A stretch of DNA of 58,538 nt, from positions 1-58,538 of the forward strand of contig CAIMFH010000199.1 of the NCBI GenBank assembly GCA_903840265.1, read 5' to 3'. This stretch comes from an uncultured Schlesneria sp. (GTDB lineage Bacteria; Planctomycetota; Planctomycetia; Planctomycetales; Planctomycetaceae). Below the pieces are notes generated by a model. The model was not told where the DNA came from. It did no database searches and saw only the letters and a list, made by a program, of their open reading frames with translations. Positions 1 to 7,890 of the stretch are shown here, piece by piece. The stretch's first letter is position 1. Every line of letters begins with the position of its first letter. The translations under genes were made by a program, and so were the position numbers.

Positions 1-1
1 A

Positions 2-97
2 GCACTTCAACGACGAGCCTACGGGTACCGAAACTACGAACATCTCAAGCAACGAATCCTCACCATGCATCACACCAAATTCACCATCATCGGTTAA
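2..97 (+). pseudogene. C-terminal end of an ISL3-like transposase (cut by window edge)
   Basis: An open frame enters from the left edge and stops at TAA 95-97 after 32 codons. It contains a basic stretch reading RRAYGYRNYEHLKQRIL, which resembles the extreme C-terminus of ISL3-family (DDE-type) transposases, where an 'A-x-GYRNxExxxxRIL' pattern is common. About 35 bases further on there is a C-run followed by ccaaatagtccgatgaacc, a plausible right end of the element. The rest of the gene lies outside the window, so it cannot be told whether the element is intact. The family assignment rests on a short motif only. Confidence 0.5.
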
Positions 98-202
98 TCA
101 AACTCGAAATTACTACCCCCCCAAATAGTCCGATGAACCCACATTCCCTGCCGGTCGGCACCGGCAATAGCGCGTATTTCCAGGGGCGAATACGCCTGGG
201 AT

Positions 203-303
203 TAAAGGACCGGCCCTTCAGGCCTCAAGAGACGCTGGATAAGATCCTATCCCAGGGCCGAAGGGCCCTGGCTGGGAAAAGGTCCGACCCCTTGGGCCTG
301 AGG
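203..303 (+). repeat. Intergenic repeat with CCAGGGCC/GGCCCTGG hairpin, copy 1
   Basis: This roughly 100-bp element contains 'ccggcccttcaggcctca', then a perfect 8-bp hairpin (CCAGGGCC, loop gaag, GGCCCTGG), then 'gctggg' and 'ccttgggcct'. Two more copies lie at 14804-14903 (inverted) and 15007-15107. It occupies the gap between the transposase end and the secretin-like gene. The plus-strand reading frame running across it from 133 is therefore not considered a gene. No protein-coding gene is seen between 98 and 396. Confidence 0.8.
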
Positions 304-396
304 ACAGAGGCCGGAGTACCTCAATACAACGTAGCTCTCGTGATTGGAAGCAGGAATATGCTTCACGGCGTTGGCGCGTCCTCCCGAGTGCCATCA

Positions 397-1764
397 CTAC
401 TTGGCTTCGGCTTTGTCCTCCGCGGCTTTCTGATCGGCGGGCTCCTGGTCGTTTCGCAGTTCTTGCACGCTGACTTTCACGAACAGATAGAGCTGCATCC
501 CATCGGTTTCTGGTGCGGCGAGCGACATGCCGCCGATCAGATAGGGGCGGTCGACGGGAACTCGCGCTGTTGTCGAGAGACGCTGGATGTTCAGCTTGCG
601 GCGGTCGATCGGATGGACGACATCTTCTGGCAGAACCGTGTCGCCCTTCTTTCGGGGAGGTTCGGGCTCGGCATTTTCCGCGGGGAGCGAGAGTCGGCTG
701 TGGACATCGAGTAGCACAGTCTTGCCGCTGACGTTGGTGACGGGTGTGACTTGGAAGGCCAGTCCCTGCTGAACCATCGCGACGATCGGGCGATAGCCGA
801 TTTGGCCCTGCTCCGAGCCACTTTCACCTTGAGTGACGACCGGTTCGATGTTCGAAATAGCAAGTTCTTGCGTGCCAGACATGGTGTTCACCGTCTGACC
901 GTTATAGGCAGTCACTGTCGCCTGGTAGCGCAGGCGATGAGCATCGTTGCCCGCGGGTTGTTCCCAGATCTGCATCAATTCTTCCCACGCTTCGTTGCTG
1001 ATGACCCCGAAGACCGGCGGCCCCTCGGGATTCACTTTTTCCGTCGGCGTATTCAACATCGCTCGCAGATCGGCCGCAGCCAGTGAGATCCACCAGGCTC
1101 GCACGGAGACCGTACGCAACGTCCCCCAGCGAGCTCGAAACAGATTCAACAAGGCTTCGATCTGCTCGTGAGCGTCCTCGTCGGCCGAGATCACAAAGGC
1201 GTTGCCCAGCTTGGTGATCTTGCCCCCTTCTTTCCAAAGGTCCGGCCGAATTGTTTCGCGAATGACCTGGATCATTTCATCCTGCGACGACTTAATCGTC
1301 CCCGCGCCGCCGCTGACTTGCCCTGCTGCTGCGCCAGCGATCGTGGAGGCAGTTGTTAGTGCGCGTATTCCAGGAGCAACGCTGAAGAAGCCACCGCCGC
1401 CCATGCCTCCACCCATCCCGCCGCCGCTGGTTCCCCCACCTGCACCCGTGGCAGGGATCGCGTTCATCTCGAATAGGACGCTTCGGCCTTGCGTGAGATC
1501 GCTTTGAAGCATGGCGGGATACGGAGGGGCGACGGCAAACAGATCGCCAAGATCGTAGATGCGGACAATCAGTCCGGTCTCTGCCTTGCGGGCTCGCGCG
1601 GCACCGATCTGCGTGACATTTCGCTTCACAGGAGGACTGTTCTCCATTGCCTCCAGTTGTTGCTGCAGATGCTGAATCTGTTGCTTGATCTGCTGAGACT
1701 CATCTTGTCCCGAGACGACTGCTGAACAACCCAGAGCAATCACAAATGCAAAGCGGCGAATCAT
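397..1764 (-). CDS. Exported protein with secretin-like domains
   Basis: This 455-residue protein has an N-terminal signal peptide (about 1-20; a cysteine at 13 makes a weak lipobox possible). A glutamine-rich coiled-coil follows at about 22-42. After a glycine/methionine-rich linker (105-128), residues about 165-212 resemble the short N-domain fold of secretins (KITKLGNAFVISADEDAHEQ). The C-terminal half has the beta-strand pattern of a secretin core, including 'GLAFQVTPV', 'VLLDVHSRLS' and 'RPYLIGGMS'. Planctomycetes carry many such secretin-like proteins beside type II secretion or pilus systems. Here no other secretion gene is adjacent, so a structural or periplasmic role is equally possible. 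The tail is Glu/Lys/Ala-rich. The gene start is the only good ATG before the signal peptide. Confidence 0.75.
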   Translation of the reverse strand: MIRRFAFVIALGCSAVVSGQDESQQIKQQIQHLQQQLEAMENSPPVKRNVTQIGAARARKAETGLIVRIYDLGDLFAVAPPYPAMLQSDLTQGRSVLFEMNAIPATGAGGGTSGGGMGGGMGGGGFFSVAPGIRALTTASTIAGAAAGQVSGGAGTIKSSQDEMIQVIRETIRPDLWKEGGKITKLGNAFVISADEDAHEQIEALLNLFRARWGTLRTVSVRAWWISLAAADLRAMLNTPTEKVNPEGPPVFGVISNEAWEELMQIWEQPAGNDAHRLRYQATVTAYNGQTVNTMSGTQELAISNIEPVVTQGESGSEQGQIGYRPIVAMVQQGLAFQVTPVTNVSGKTVLLDVHSRLSLPAENAEPEPPRKKGDTVLPEDVVHPIDRRKLNIQRLSTTARVPVDRPYLIGGMSLAAPETDGMQLYLFVKVSVQELRNDQEPADQKAAEDKAEAK

Positions 1765-2132
1765 AAGTTGGATTTCCAGATTGAACTGCTCCAGACTCCG
1801 ACCTGGGAACAGTCACCCACCAGACAGCCACGTTCCTGTGGCTAAGTTTTGACATGGCTTGTCACTTTAACGAGCAGCGACAGGCAATGCCGAGAGAATT
1901 CGGGGGCAGCCTGCGAATTCTTAATCCAGCGATGATCCGGTTAAACCCAAAGGGACTACGAATCTTGCGAATACCCACGAATCGAGAGCAGAGGGAAAAA
2001 CACCAATCACGGTGAACATTTCCGGGGGGTGACCTGTCAGCTTCCTATTCGGACGAGATCAGATGAACTGATAGTACGCGTGTGGAGACGCCAATTCTTT
2101 GGCGGAATGGTAACGAGCGAGGAGAGACTCAA
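1765..2132. other. Non-coding gap with one small hairpin
   Basis: This divergent gap of 368 bp lies between the secretin-like gene (minus strand) and the zinc-ribbon mini-gene (plus strand) and should carry both promoters. The only clear structure is a hairpin with arms AGAATTCG (1895-1902) and CGAATTCT (1914-1921) and an 11-base loop. No convincing reading frame or RNA gene was seen. Confidence 0.5.
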
Positions 2133-2312
2133 ATGGCAAAAGGGGTCGTTAGAACGGGAAAACAATCGCGCCCGAAAACAGCGATCAAAGGGAAGCGCTA
2201 TCTGTGCGCAACCTGTCACAAGCGAAGCCCAAAGCCGGTGACAATACCCGCACCGTGGTACTGTTCGCAGTGTCAGCCACAGTCGACCACGTCGACTGAG
2301 CCTGGGGGCTGA
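2133..2312 (+). CDS. Zinc-ribbon mini-protein
   Basis: This 59-residue basic protein begins MAKGVVRTGKQ. Two CxxC pairs, CATC and CSQC, are about 17 residues apart and would form a single zinc ribbon. The start at 2133 is chosen because a strong ribosome binding site (gaggagag) lies 6-7 bases upstream. An upstream in-frame start at 2082 would add 17 residues but has no such site. The basic N-terminal half plus zinc ribbon suggests nucleic-acid or ribosome contact, as in many small planctomycete zinc-ribbon proteins, but the function is unknown. It is convergent with the lipoprotein gene, with a hairpin between them. Confidence 0.65.
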   Translation: MAKGVVRTGKQSRPKTAIKGKRYLCATCHKRSPKPVTIPAPWYCSQCQPQSTTSTEPGG

Positions 2313-2318
2313 ATCTCG

Positions 2319-2388
2319 TCGTCGCCAGCAATTCCGCATACAAAATGAACCACCTGCGAAAGCAGGCGCGTGCAGTTGCTGGCGACGA
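2319..2388. terminator. Bidirectional hairpin between convergent genes
   Basis: A perfect 13-bp inverted repeat (TCGTCGCCAGCAA at 2319-2331, matching TTGCTGGCGACGA at 2376-2388) brackets a smaller hairpin with a GNRA-type loop (CCTGC-gaaa-GCAGG, 2353-2366). It sits exactly between the 3' ends of the plus-strand zinc-ribbon gene and the minus-strand lipoprotein gene. It has no long T-run, so a terminator or mRNA-end-stabilising role is inferred from position. Confidence 0.55.
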
Positions 2389-2417
2389 TCGGATGCCACT
2401 TATCAGCGGGGTTATTT

Positions 2418-2693
2418 TTACTTCAGAATCTTACCATCCTTCGTCACTTCCACTTCAATCATCTTGCCGGACTTCGCCTTCCCCTTGAGTTCATACACTG
2501 GTTGACCGTCTTCAATTTCGGTGAATGCCGTTTCGAACACAAGATCGGGATACTTCTCTTGGGCCACTTTCAAAATATCGGCAGGGACCTTTTCCAAGGC
2601 AATTGGCTGCTTTCGCTCTCCAATGGCCTCGCCGCATCCGGCAACGAAAGCAATGCTCAACAGGCACAGTGATACTCGAAGAATTCTCATCAT
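2418..2693 (-). CDS. PepSY-like lipoprotein
   Basis: This 91-residue protein has a lipoprotein signal peptide ending in the lipobox VAGC, so it should be lipid-anchored outside the cytoplasm. The mature part reads as one PepSY/BLIP-like repeat, with 'VPADILKVAQEKYPDLVFETAFTE' broken by 'VYELKGKAKSGKMIEVEVTKDGKIL'. Such domains are often modulators or inhibitors of periplasmic enzymes, but no partner is evident here. The ATG at 2693 is preferred because GGAG lies five bases upstream. A copy of the dispersed 70-bp repeat (2731-2800) lies just upstream. Confidence 0.75.
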   Translation of the reverse strand: MMRILRVSLCLLSIAFVAGCGEAIGERKQPIALEKVPADILKVAQEKYPDLVFETAFTEIEDGQPVYELKGKAKSGKMIEVEVTKDGKILK

Positions 2694-2730
2694 CAAATCT
2701 CCATTTTAGTGCGGGTCGCACTTCCGGGTC

Positions 2731-2800
2731 GCGTTGAAACATAGGTTAGACGCAGTAAGTTTTGGCTCGCGGGACGCCACAGTTAGGTGGGATGCGCTCT
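2731..2800 (+). repeat. Dispersed ~70-bp repeat, copy A
   Basis: This copy starts 'gcgttgaaacataggttagac' minus its last base, then shows 'ggctcgcgggacgccac', 'agttaggtggga' and 'tgcgctct'. It matches copies B (6189-6256), C (7820-7890) and D (16403-16475) base for base over most of its length and in the same orientation. A short stem, CCAC/GTGG, is visible inside. It lies between the DUF1559 gene and the lipoprotein gene, upstream of the latter. Confidence 0.8.
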
Positions 2801-2829
2801 GAGTTAGCGACCAAATGTATCGAGGATCA

Positions 2830-3762
2830 TCAGTAGTCTCCGCTGATGACTTCGCTGCCAGCTCGCGTGGCGAGTGACAGGTAAACGTTGTAGTCCAGAC
2901 TGCGTCCCAGAAAGGTGATATGGCCGTCTGCAAACAGGAAATGAACACCGCCTCCCGAGTGGCGGCTGTAAAATTGATTGGCGTCCGAGAATGGATCGCC
3001 AGGACTATGCCGTTCGCCGGCATGTCCGAGTACCATGCCGGATCCATGCTCGGGAACTAGCTGGCCAACGCCATCGCTGGGATCGCCCGCCAACAGGGCT
3101 CCCGTCACGGAACCCGTCCAAGTTGCTTCACCAAGACGATGAGAGCGCTCGCCGATCATGATCGTCTGAGACAGCCCATCTGTAATCCCGGCGAATGACA
3201 CATTGCTGTTGCGAAAGAAAAGGCCCTCCCCATCGACTCCGGGCTCTGAAATGCCATACATCCCCACATAGTTCGCCGATCCGACATTGCAGATGACATT
3301 CAACGGTGTCCCAGTCGCGGGATCGTATTTCCTGGCGGGCCATTGAGGCTGGGCATCATCCGAGGGACACATCAAGACAGAAAAGTTCTTAAGGCGCATC
3401 GTCGCGTTTGCTGTGGACTCAATTCCCGACGAAAAATCGATTGCCTGAAACGCTGGGGTTTGGTCCAGTTGAGGCATGAGCATTGCGGCCCAACCCCACC
3501 CTGCTCCAAGGTCGTCTCCGGTGGCCGTGAAGCTGGAGACGTAACCGGGAGGCAAGACCTTGTGTTGGTCCGTGTAGTTGTGAACCGCGAGTCCGAGTTG
3601 TTTCAGGTTGTTCTTACATTGACTTCGGCGTGCTGCCTCGCGCGCCTGTTGAACTGCTGGCAACAGGAGGGCGATCAACACCGCAATGATGGCGATGACA
3701 ACCAGCAACTCAATCAAAGTGAACCCGGACGTTCGATCTGACGAAACTCCATTTTTAGACAT
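2830..3762 (-). CDS. DUF1559 family pilin-like protein
   Basis: This 310-residue protein has a type IV prepilin N-terminus (short basic leader, then GFTLIELLVVIAIIAVLIAL) that should be cleaved before the Phe and methylated by a prepilin peptidase. The leader is followed by the DUF1559 hallmark 'QQAREAARRSQCKNNLKQLGLA'. The C-terminus carries the family's usual 'HFLFADGHITFLG' block. Such proteins are hugely expanded in Planctomycetes and are thought to form pseudopilus-like or surface structures. The start at 3762 is supported by AGGAGC six bases upstream; a longer frame to 3864 has no signal. A second member is at 37348-38259. Confidence 0.92.
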   Translation of the reverse strand: MSKNGVSSDRTSGFTLIELLVVIAIIAVLIALLLPAVQQAREAARRSQCKNNLKQLGLAVHNYTDQHKVLPPGYVSSFTATGDDLGAGWGWAAMLMPQLDQTPAFQAIDFSSGIESTANATMRLKNFSVLMCPSDDAQPQWPARKYDPATGTPLNVICNVGSANYVGMYGISEPGVDGEGLFFRNSNVSFAGITDGLSQTIMIGERSHRLGEATWTGSVTGALLAGDPSDGVGQLVPEHGSGMVLGHAGERHSPGDPFSDANQFYSRHSGGGVHFLFADGHITFLGRSLDYNVYLSLATRAGSEVISGDY

Positions 3763-3934
3763 GGAAAGCTCCTGAAAGCCTGAATCTGGCGTGGACCCTC
3801 GCGCAAGGAGATCGGACGACAAAGGTCCAATCCGCGCATGTCGAGGGTGAAAAAGAGGCTGCATGCGGCGAGAACAAGGTACTTGGTACCGAACTCGACC
3901 ACTGACGGTGCGAAGAGCGACTCGTCGTCAGGGC

Positions 3935-4342
3935 TTAGATTCGCCAGATGCAATAACAGACGCAGACCGAACGGCCCGCAACAGGAGGCGGTATCGAAGG
4001 GACGGCAGAAAAGACGCGAAGTCCTTCGACTCGAAACCCCTCGTGCAAAGCAGCGACGAAGAACAAGACGGCGCTGCTGATGCTGTTCGCCGAGACCCTA
4101 GTCAGGATTGCCAGGTCACCAAACTGCGAGCCGTCGAATGACGATTCCTGCTCATCGTCGGTTCGGATCGGACCACGATCGATATCGTTGTTGGGTCGTA
4201 CACCCAGCAAGACCGGGTGCCATGCCTGATTCTCGATCAAGCTTTCAATCGGCGCGCCACGACACTCACCATCCATATCCGGCATGAAGACCGGAGCATG
4301 CAGCGTGTGGAGGATCAAAATCCAGGTCAAGAATCGATGCAC
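3935..4342 (-). CDS. Conserved-looking small secreted protein, unknown
   Basis: This 135-residue frame opens with a GTG start (4342) preceded by AAGGGTGA at good spacing. The N-terminus is a short hydrophobic stretch (FLTWILILHTLHAPV), like a signal peptide. It is followed by an acidic, cysteine-containing segment 'PDMDGECRGAPI' and 'VRPNNDIDRGP'. The latter block looks like a planctomycete-specific family that I know only by appearance. The C-terminus is less protein-like (cysteine cluster CVCYC). It lies 88 bp downstream of the cysteine desulfurase gene, on the same strand, so it could belong to the same transcript. The function is unknown. Confidence 0.5.
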   Translation of the reverse strand: MHRFLTWILILHTLHAPVFMPDMDGECRGAPIESLIENQAWHPVLLGVRPNNDIDRGPIRTDDEQESSFDGSQFGDLAILTRVSANSISSAVLFFVAALHEGFRVEGLRVFSAVPSIPPPVAGRSVCVCYCIWRI

Positions 4343-4430
4343 AGGTTCACCCTTAGGCGGTCGATTCTAACCTGAATGGCGTGTGCCACAAGCGGGACTG
4401 CTTAGATTCCGGCTGCGGAGGCTTGCGGAG

Positions 4431-6164
4431 CTACGTCCGATGAATGCGACGAACGGCATCTGCCAGGCGATCGAGATCATCCTTCGTATTATAGAGCGAC
4501 AGCGAGGGCCTGACGGTCGTTTCTACGCCGAAACGTCGCAGCGAGGGCTGGGCACAATGGTGGCCGGAGCGAACGGCGATTCCTTCGGCGTCGAGAGCCT
4601 TTCCGATTTCTTCCGTGCGGCGATTGGGTAGCACGAAGGAGAGCACGCCGACCTTTTCGCGAGCCGTGCCGATCATACGCAGACCGTTGATCTCGCGCAG
4701 CTTTTCGGTTCCGTATTCCAGCAACTCGTGCTCGTACTTGGCGATGTTTGACAGCCCGAGTCGGTTCACATAATCGAGTGCCGCGCCCAGGCCGACGGCG
4801 TCGGCGATGTTGGGAGTTCCCGCTTCGAACTTGGCTGGCGGCGGGCTGTAAGTCGTCTCTTCGAAGGTGACGTTCTTGATCATGTTCCCGCCCCCCTGCC
4901 ACGGCGGCATGATTTCCTGGAGTTCTTCTTTCGCGAAGACCGCACCGATCCCGGTCGGACCGAAAATCTTGTGGCCTGAGAAGACGAAGAAGTCGACGTC
5001 CCATTGCTGCACGTTGACTGGGAGGTGAGCCACCGATTGAGCACCATCGACCAGCACTCGCGCGTTGAAACGCTTGGCCATCTGGATCATTTCGACGACT
5101 GGCAGAATCGTGCCCAAGGCATTGGACGCGTGAGCCAGCGACACCAATCGAGTGCGGGGGCCCAGCAGGGCTTGATACTGTTCGAGCATGACCTCGCCGC
5201 GATCGTTCACGGGGATCACGCGAATGACAGCCCCCTTTTCCTTGGCGACCATCTGCCAGGGGACGATGTTCGCGTGGTGTTCGAGAGTCGACAGAATGAT
5301 CTCGTCGCCCGGTTGCAGGAACTTGCGACCATAGGTCTGGGCGATCAGGTTGATCCCTTCGGTTGTTCCTCGCACATAGATGATCTCTTTGGCTGACGAG
5401 GCCCCGATGAATCGCTGCACCTTCTCGCGCGCTTTCTCGAAGGCATCGGTCGATCGGGCGGCCAAAGTGTGAGCAGCACGATGGATATTCGAATTGTCTT
5501 TCGAGTAATAGTTCGAGATCGTATCGATCACGCTTTGCGGCTTTTGCGTGGTCGCGGCATTGTCGAGCCAGACCAGCGGCTTGCCATTGACCTGCTGATT
5601 CAAGACCGGAAAGTCCTTGCGGATCGATGTGACATCAAACGGTCGAGCCCCTGTGGATGGGGTCGCGCTGCTGTTCCCCGAGAGCAGTCGATGCAAGATC
5701 GATTGCTCGGGTGATTCGGCACACAGTCCCCCTTGCGATCTACTGTTCGTGCTGCGCAGCTTCTCGACAAACCCTTTTAGTCCGTCGTATTCCCCACCGT
5801 GTCCCGATGACGCCGCGTTTGAACCGTGAGGTACTTCGGCGACGGACCAGGGGAACGTGATCTGCGATGGCAGACTGGGCTGAGGAAAGGAGGGGAGTGC
5901 CATGCCCGGTAACGAAGTCCCAGGGATCGGCGATTGAAAGGCCCCCGTGTTGGGCGATGGCATCGCTGGCATGGAGGGGAACTGCGAGGTCGGTGGCATC
6001 GTCGTGACAGACGACATCGACGGACTACTCGGAACCTGCGGCAACGACTGACCGGCCCCAAAGGGGAGGTCCGGAATGCCCGTCGGAGCGGACGGCGAGC
6101 CAGGCAGTTCGTTCAGCATGCGCGAGGCAATCTGCGCGATCAGGTCGGGTGTCACTTCGTTCAT
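4431..6164 (-). CDS. SufS-type cysteine desulfurase with encapsulin-cargo N-terminal extension
   Basis: This PLP enzyme converts cysteine to alanine and enzyme-bound persulfide sulfur. From about residue 176 it is a complete group II (SufS-like) desulfurase of about 400 residues. It has 'WLDNAATTQKP', PLP lysine K399 in SGHK, and catalytic cysteine C537 in RSGHHCAQP. The first 175 residues are Pro/Ser/Gly/Met-rich and low in complexity, with a conserved-looking start (EVTPDLIAQIASRMLNELPG). Desulfurases with such disordered extensions are known cargo of family 2 encapsulins, where the extension directs loading. The two shell genes lie directly upstream on the same strand, so cargo status is well supported by context. 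The ATG at 6164 is preferred; an earlier ATG at 6198-6200 lies inside repeat copy B. Confidence 0.9.
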   Translation of the reverse strand: MNEVTPDLIAQIASRMLNELPGSPSAPTGIPDLPFGAGQSLPQVPSSPSMSSVTTMPPTSQFPSMPAMPSPNTGAFQSPIPGTSLPGMALPSFPQPSLPSQITFPWSVAEVPHGSNAASSGHGGEYDGLKGFVEKLRSTNSRSQGGLCAESPEQSILHRLLSGNSSATPSTGARPFDVTSIRKDFPVLNQQVNGKPLVWLDNAATTQKPQSVIDTISNYYSKDNSNIHRAAHTLAARSTDAFEKAREKVQRFIGASSAKEIIYVRGTTEGINLIAQTYGRKFLQPGDEIILSTLEHHANIVPWQMVAKEKGAVIRVIPVNDRGEVMLEQYQALLGPRTRLVSLAHASNALGTILPVVEMIQMAKRFNARVLVDGAQSVAHLPVNVQQWDVDFFVFSGHKIFGPTGIGAVFAKEELQEIMPPWQGGGNMIKNVTFEETTYSPPPAKFEAGTPNIADAVGLGAALDYVNRLGLSNIAKYEHELLEYGTEKLREINGLRMIGTAREKVGVLSFVLPNRRTEEIGKALDAEGIAVRSGHHCAQPSLRRFGVETTVRPSLSLYNTKDDLDRLADAVRRIHRT

Positions 6165-6188
6165 CGGCCGATCCAGTTTTTTTGTGTC

Positions 6189-6256
6189 GCGTTCAAGCAT
6201 GGGTTAGACTAAGCGGTTTTCAGCTCGCGGGACACCACAATGAAGTGGGAAGCTCT
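6189..6256 (+). repeat. Dispersed ~70-bp repeat, copy B
   Basis: This is the second copy of the family described at 2731. It has 'catgggttagac', 'ttttcagctcgcgggacaccac' broken at the ends, and 'gaagtggga'. It fills most of the 133-bp gap between the downstream shell gene and the desulfurase gene. It supplies a spurious in-frame ATG upstream of the desulfurase. The internal CCAC-aatgaa-GTGG can form a small stem. Confidence 0.8.
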
Positions 6257-6297
6257 CAACCATCAAACAGAGTCACTGACGCGTCGAACGAGACCGA

Positions 6298-7737
6298 TTA
6301 CTTAGGGGTCGCTTTGCGATGTTCGTAGTCGTGGTAGTAACCGACTTCGACATTTTCGAGTACGCCCAGCGCATCGTCCGTCAGCACAGCGCACGAGAAG
6401 TACAACGTCAGCAGGTAAGACGCGACGCCCAGGCTGTCGAGGCCCATCAATCGAGCAGACAAGCTCGGCATGATCTCGCCGGGGATGCCAGCCTGATGCA
6501 GACCCACCACGCCCTGATCCGCTTCGCCCACGCGGAGCAGCAGGATGCTGGTCGTGCCGAACCATTGGTTCGACTGATAGCGGCTCTTCATTTCCAGCTT
6601 GTCGCAAGGAACGAGCGGAACACCGCGCCACATAATGACAGGGGTTCCGAACAAGTTCATCGTGACTGGCGGCACACCACGCCACGTGCATTCACGTTCG
6701 AAGGCGGCGATGGCCTTAGGATGTGCCAGGAAGAAAGCGGGCTTCTTCCAGACGAGGGCCAGTAGTTCGTCGAGATCGTCGGGGGTCGGAGCTCCGTAGC
6801 GCGTGCTGATTCGCATGGCGGGATCGACCGAATGGATCAGGCCGAACTTCTTACTGTTGATCAGTTCCCATTCCTGACGTTCTTTGATCCCTTCGATCGT
6901 CAGTCGCATCTGCTCTTCGAGCTGATTGTAAGGACCGTTGTACAGGTCGGAGACGCGGGTATGAACGCGAACGACAGTCTGCACGGCCGACATCGAATAC
7001 TCGCGAGGATGAGCCGAATAGTCGACGAATGTCTCGGGGATTTCGACGTTCTCGGCAAAGCCCGAGACCAGGTCGATGTTGCGTTCACCGTAACGATTGA
7101 CGGTTGAACGGAGTTCGATATGCTCGTCGATGGCCTTCTTGAAATCGGTTTTCAAGTTCGGCAGTTCCTTCAGAACCGCATCGAGGTCCTTACGCGACAG
7201 CGTCAGCAAGACGCACGGAGTGATGGTCCGAATGGTCACGTCTGACGGCTTGTCGGAAACGACATCGGCTTCGCCGAAGAATTCTCCTTCGGTCAGCAGC
7301 GCGATTCGCAAATCGGTCCCGTGAGCTCCCTTGCTGAGGACTTCGACCTGGCCTTGAGCGATGACGAAGAACTTGTTGCCGTCTTCGCCTTCGACGATCA
7401 GCTTGTTGCCGAGCGAAACTTCTTCGGTCTTGAACTTCGCGGCCATGCGAGCCGTCACCGAGGCTGGCAGCCCGGAGAACAGCGGCACACTGCGGAGGGA
7501 CTCAGAAGCGAACGACAACACTCCTTTCGTGCTGTCGATGCCGATTCGCTCAGCCTTGGTGAGTTCCACCTTGGTTCGGTTGACCCGGTAGGTACCGCCG
7601 TCGACCTGAACCCACGGCAGCAGGCTGAGCAGCCACCGCGGCGTGATCGACATCATCTTCGGTGTCGTCTTCGTCGTGTTTGCCAGATTCCGTGCGACCG
7701 ATGTCGTCACGCTGCGCTGCAACAAATTATCCGACAT
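6298..7737 (-). CDS. Family 2B encapsulin shell protein, paralog 1
   Basis: This 479-residue protein is predicted to self-assemble into a protein nanocompartment with the HK97 capsid fold. The N-terminal arm (1-43, with TPRWLLSLLPWV) and the C-terminal half (from about 225, with 'YSAHPREYS', 'TIEGIKERQEWELINS' and 'TRYGAPTPDDLDELLALVW') are shell segments. Inserted at about 82-200 is a cyclic-nucleotide-binding-like domain (PLFSGL, FFGEADVVSDKPSDVTIRT), which defines type 2B. At the place where cAMP-binding proteins have an Arg-Ser/Ala pair, this protein has Pro-Ser, so classical cAMP binding is doubtful. It ends in YHDYEHRKATPK. About nine in ten residues match the upstream paralog. ATG 7737 is chosen by alignment with that paralog's start. 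Confidence 0.93.
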   Translation of the reverse strand: MSDNLLQRSVTTSVARNLANTTKTTPKMMSITPRWLLSLLPWVQVDGGTYRVNRTKVELTKAERIGIDSTKGVLSFASESLRSVPLFSGLPASVTARMAAKFKTEEVSLGNKLIVEGEDGNKFFVIAQGQVEVLSKGAHGTDLRIALLTEGEFFGEADVVSDKPSDVTIRTITPCVLLTLSRKDLDAVLKELPNLKTDFKKAIDEHIELRSTVNRYGERNIDLVSGFAENVEIPETFVDYSAHPREYSMSAVQTVVRVHTRVSDLYNGPYNQLEEQMRLTIEGIKERQEWELINSKKFGLIHSVDPAMRISTRYGAPTPDDLDELLALVWKKPAFFLAHPKAIAAFERECTWRGVPPVTMNLFGTPVIMWRGVPLVPCDKLEMKSRYQSNQWFGTTSILLLRVGEADQGVVGLHQAGIPGEIMPSLSARLMGLDSLGVASYLLTLYFSCAVLTDDALGVLENVEVGYYHDYEHRKATPK

Positions 7738-7819
7738 AAAGCCCGATCCTTCACACCAAAACAAATTGAATAAATTGTGACACTAGCCGAAAAATCAGTG
7801 CTGAGAGCACTTATGTATC

Positions 7820-7890
7820 GCGTTGAAACATGGGTTAGACCAAACAGTTTTCTCTTCGCGGGAAGAGACAGCTAAGTTGGACGCGTTCTA
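7820..7890 (+). repeat. Dispersed ~70-bp repeat, copy C
   Basis: This third copy lies between the two shell genes and begins gcgttgaaacatgggttaga. Its right end abuts or overlaps the stop codon of the upstream shell gene (7888-7890). The 'tcgcggga' core is conserved, but the CCAC stem seen in the other copies is mutated here. It has the same orientation as copies A, B and D. Confidence 0.75.

Noticed and set aside
133-714. A 193-codon plus-strand frame at the left end
   Set aside because: It runs through an intergenic repeat and then antisense to the secretin-like gene; the translation has no domain and no ribosome binding site.
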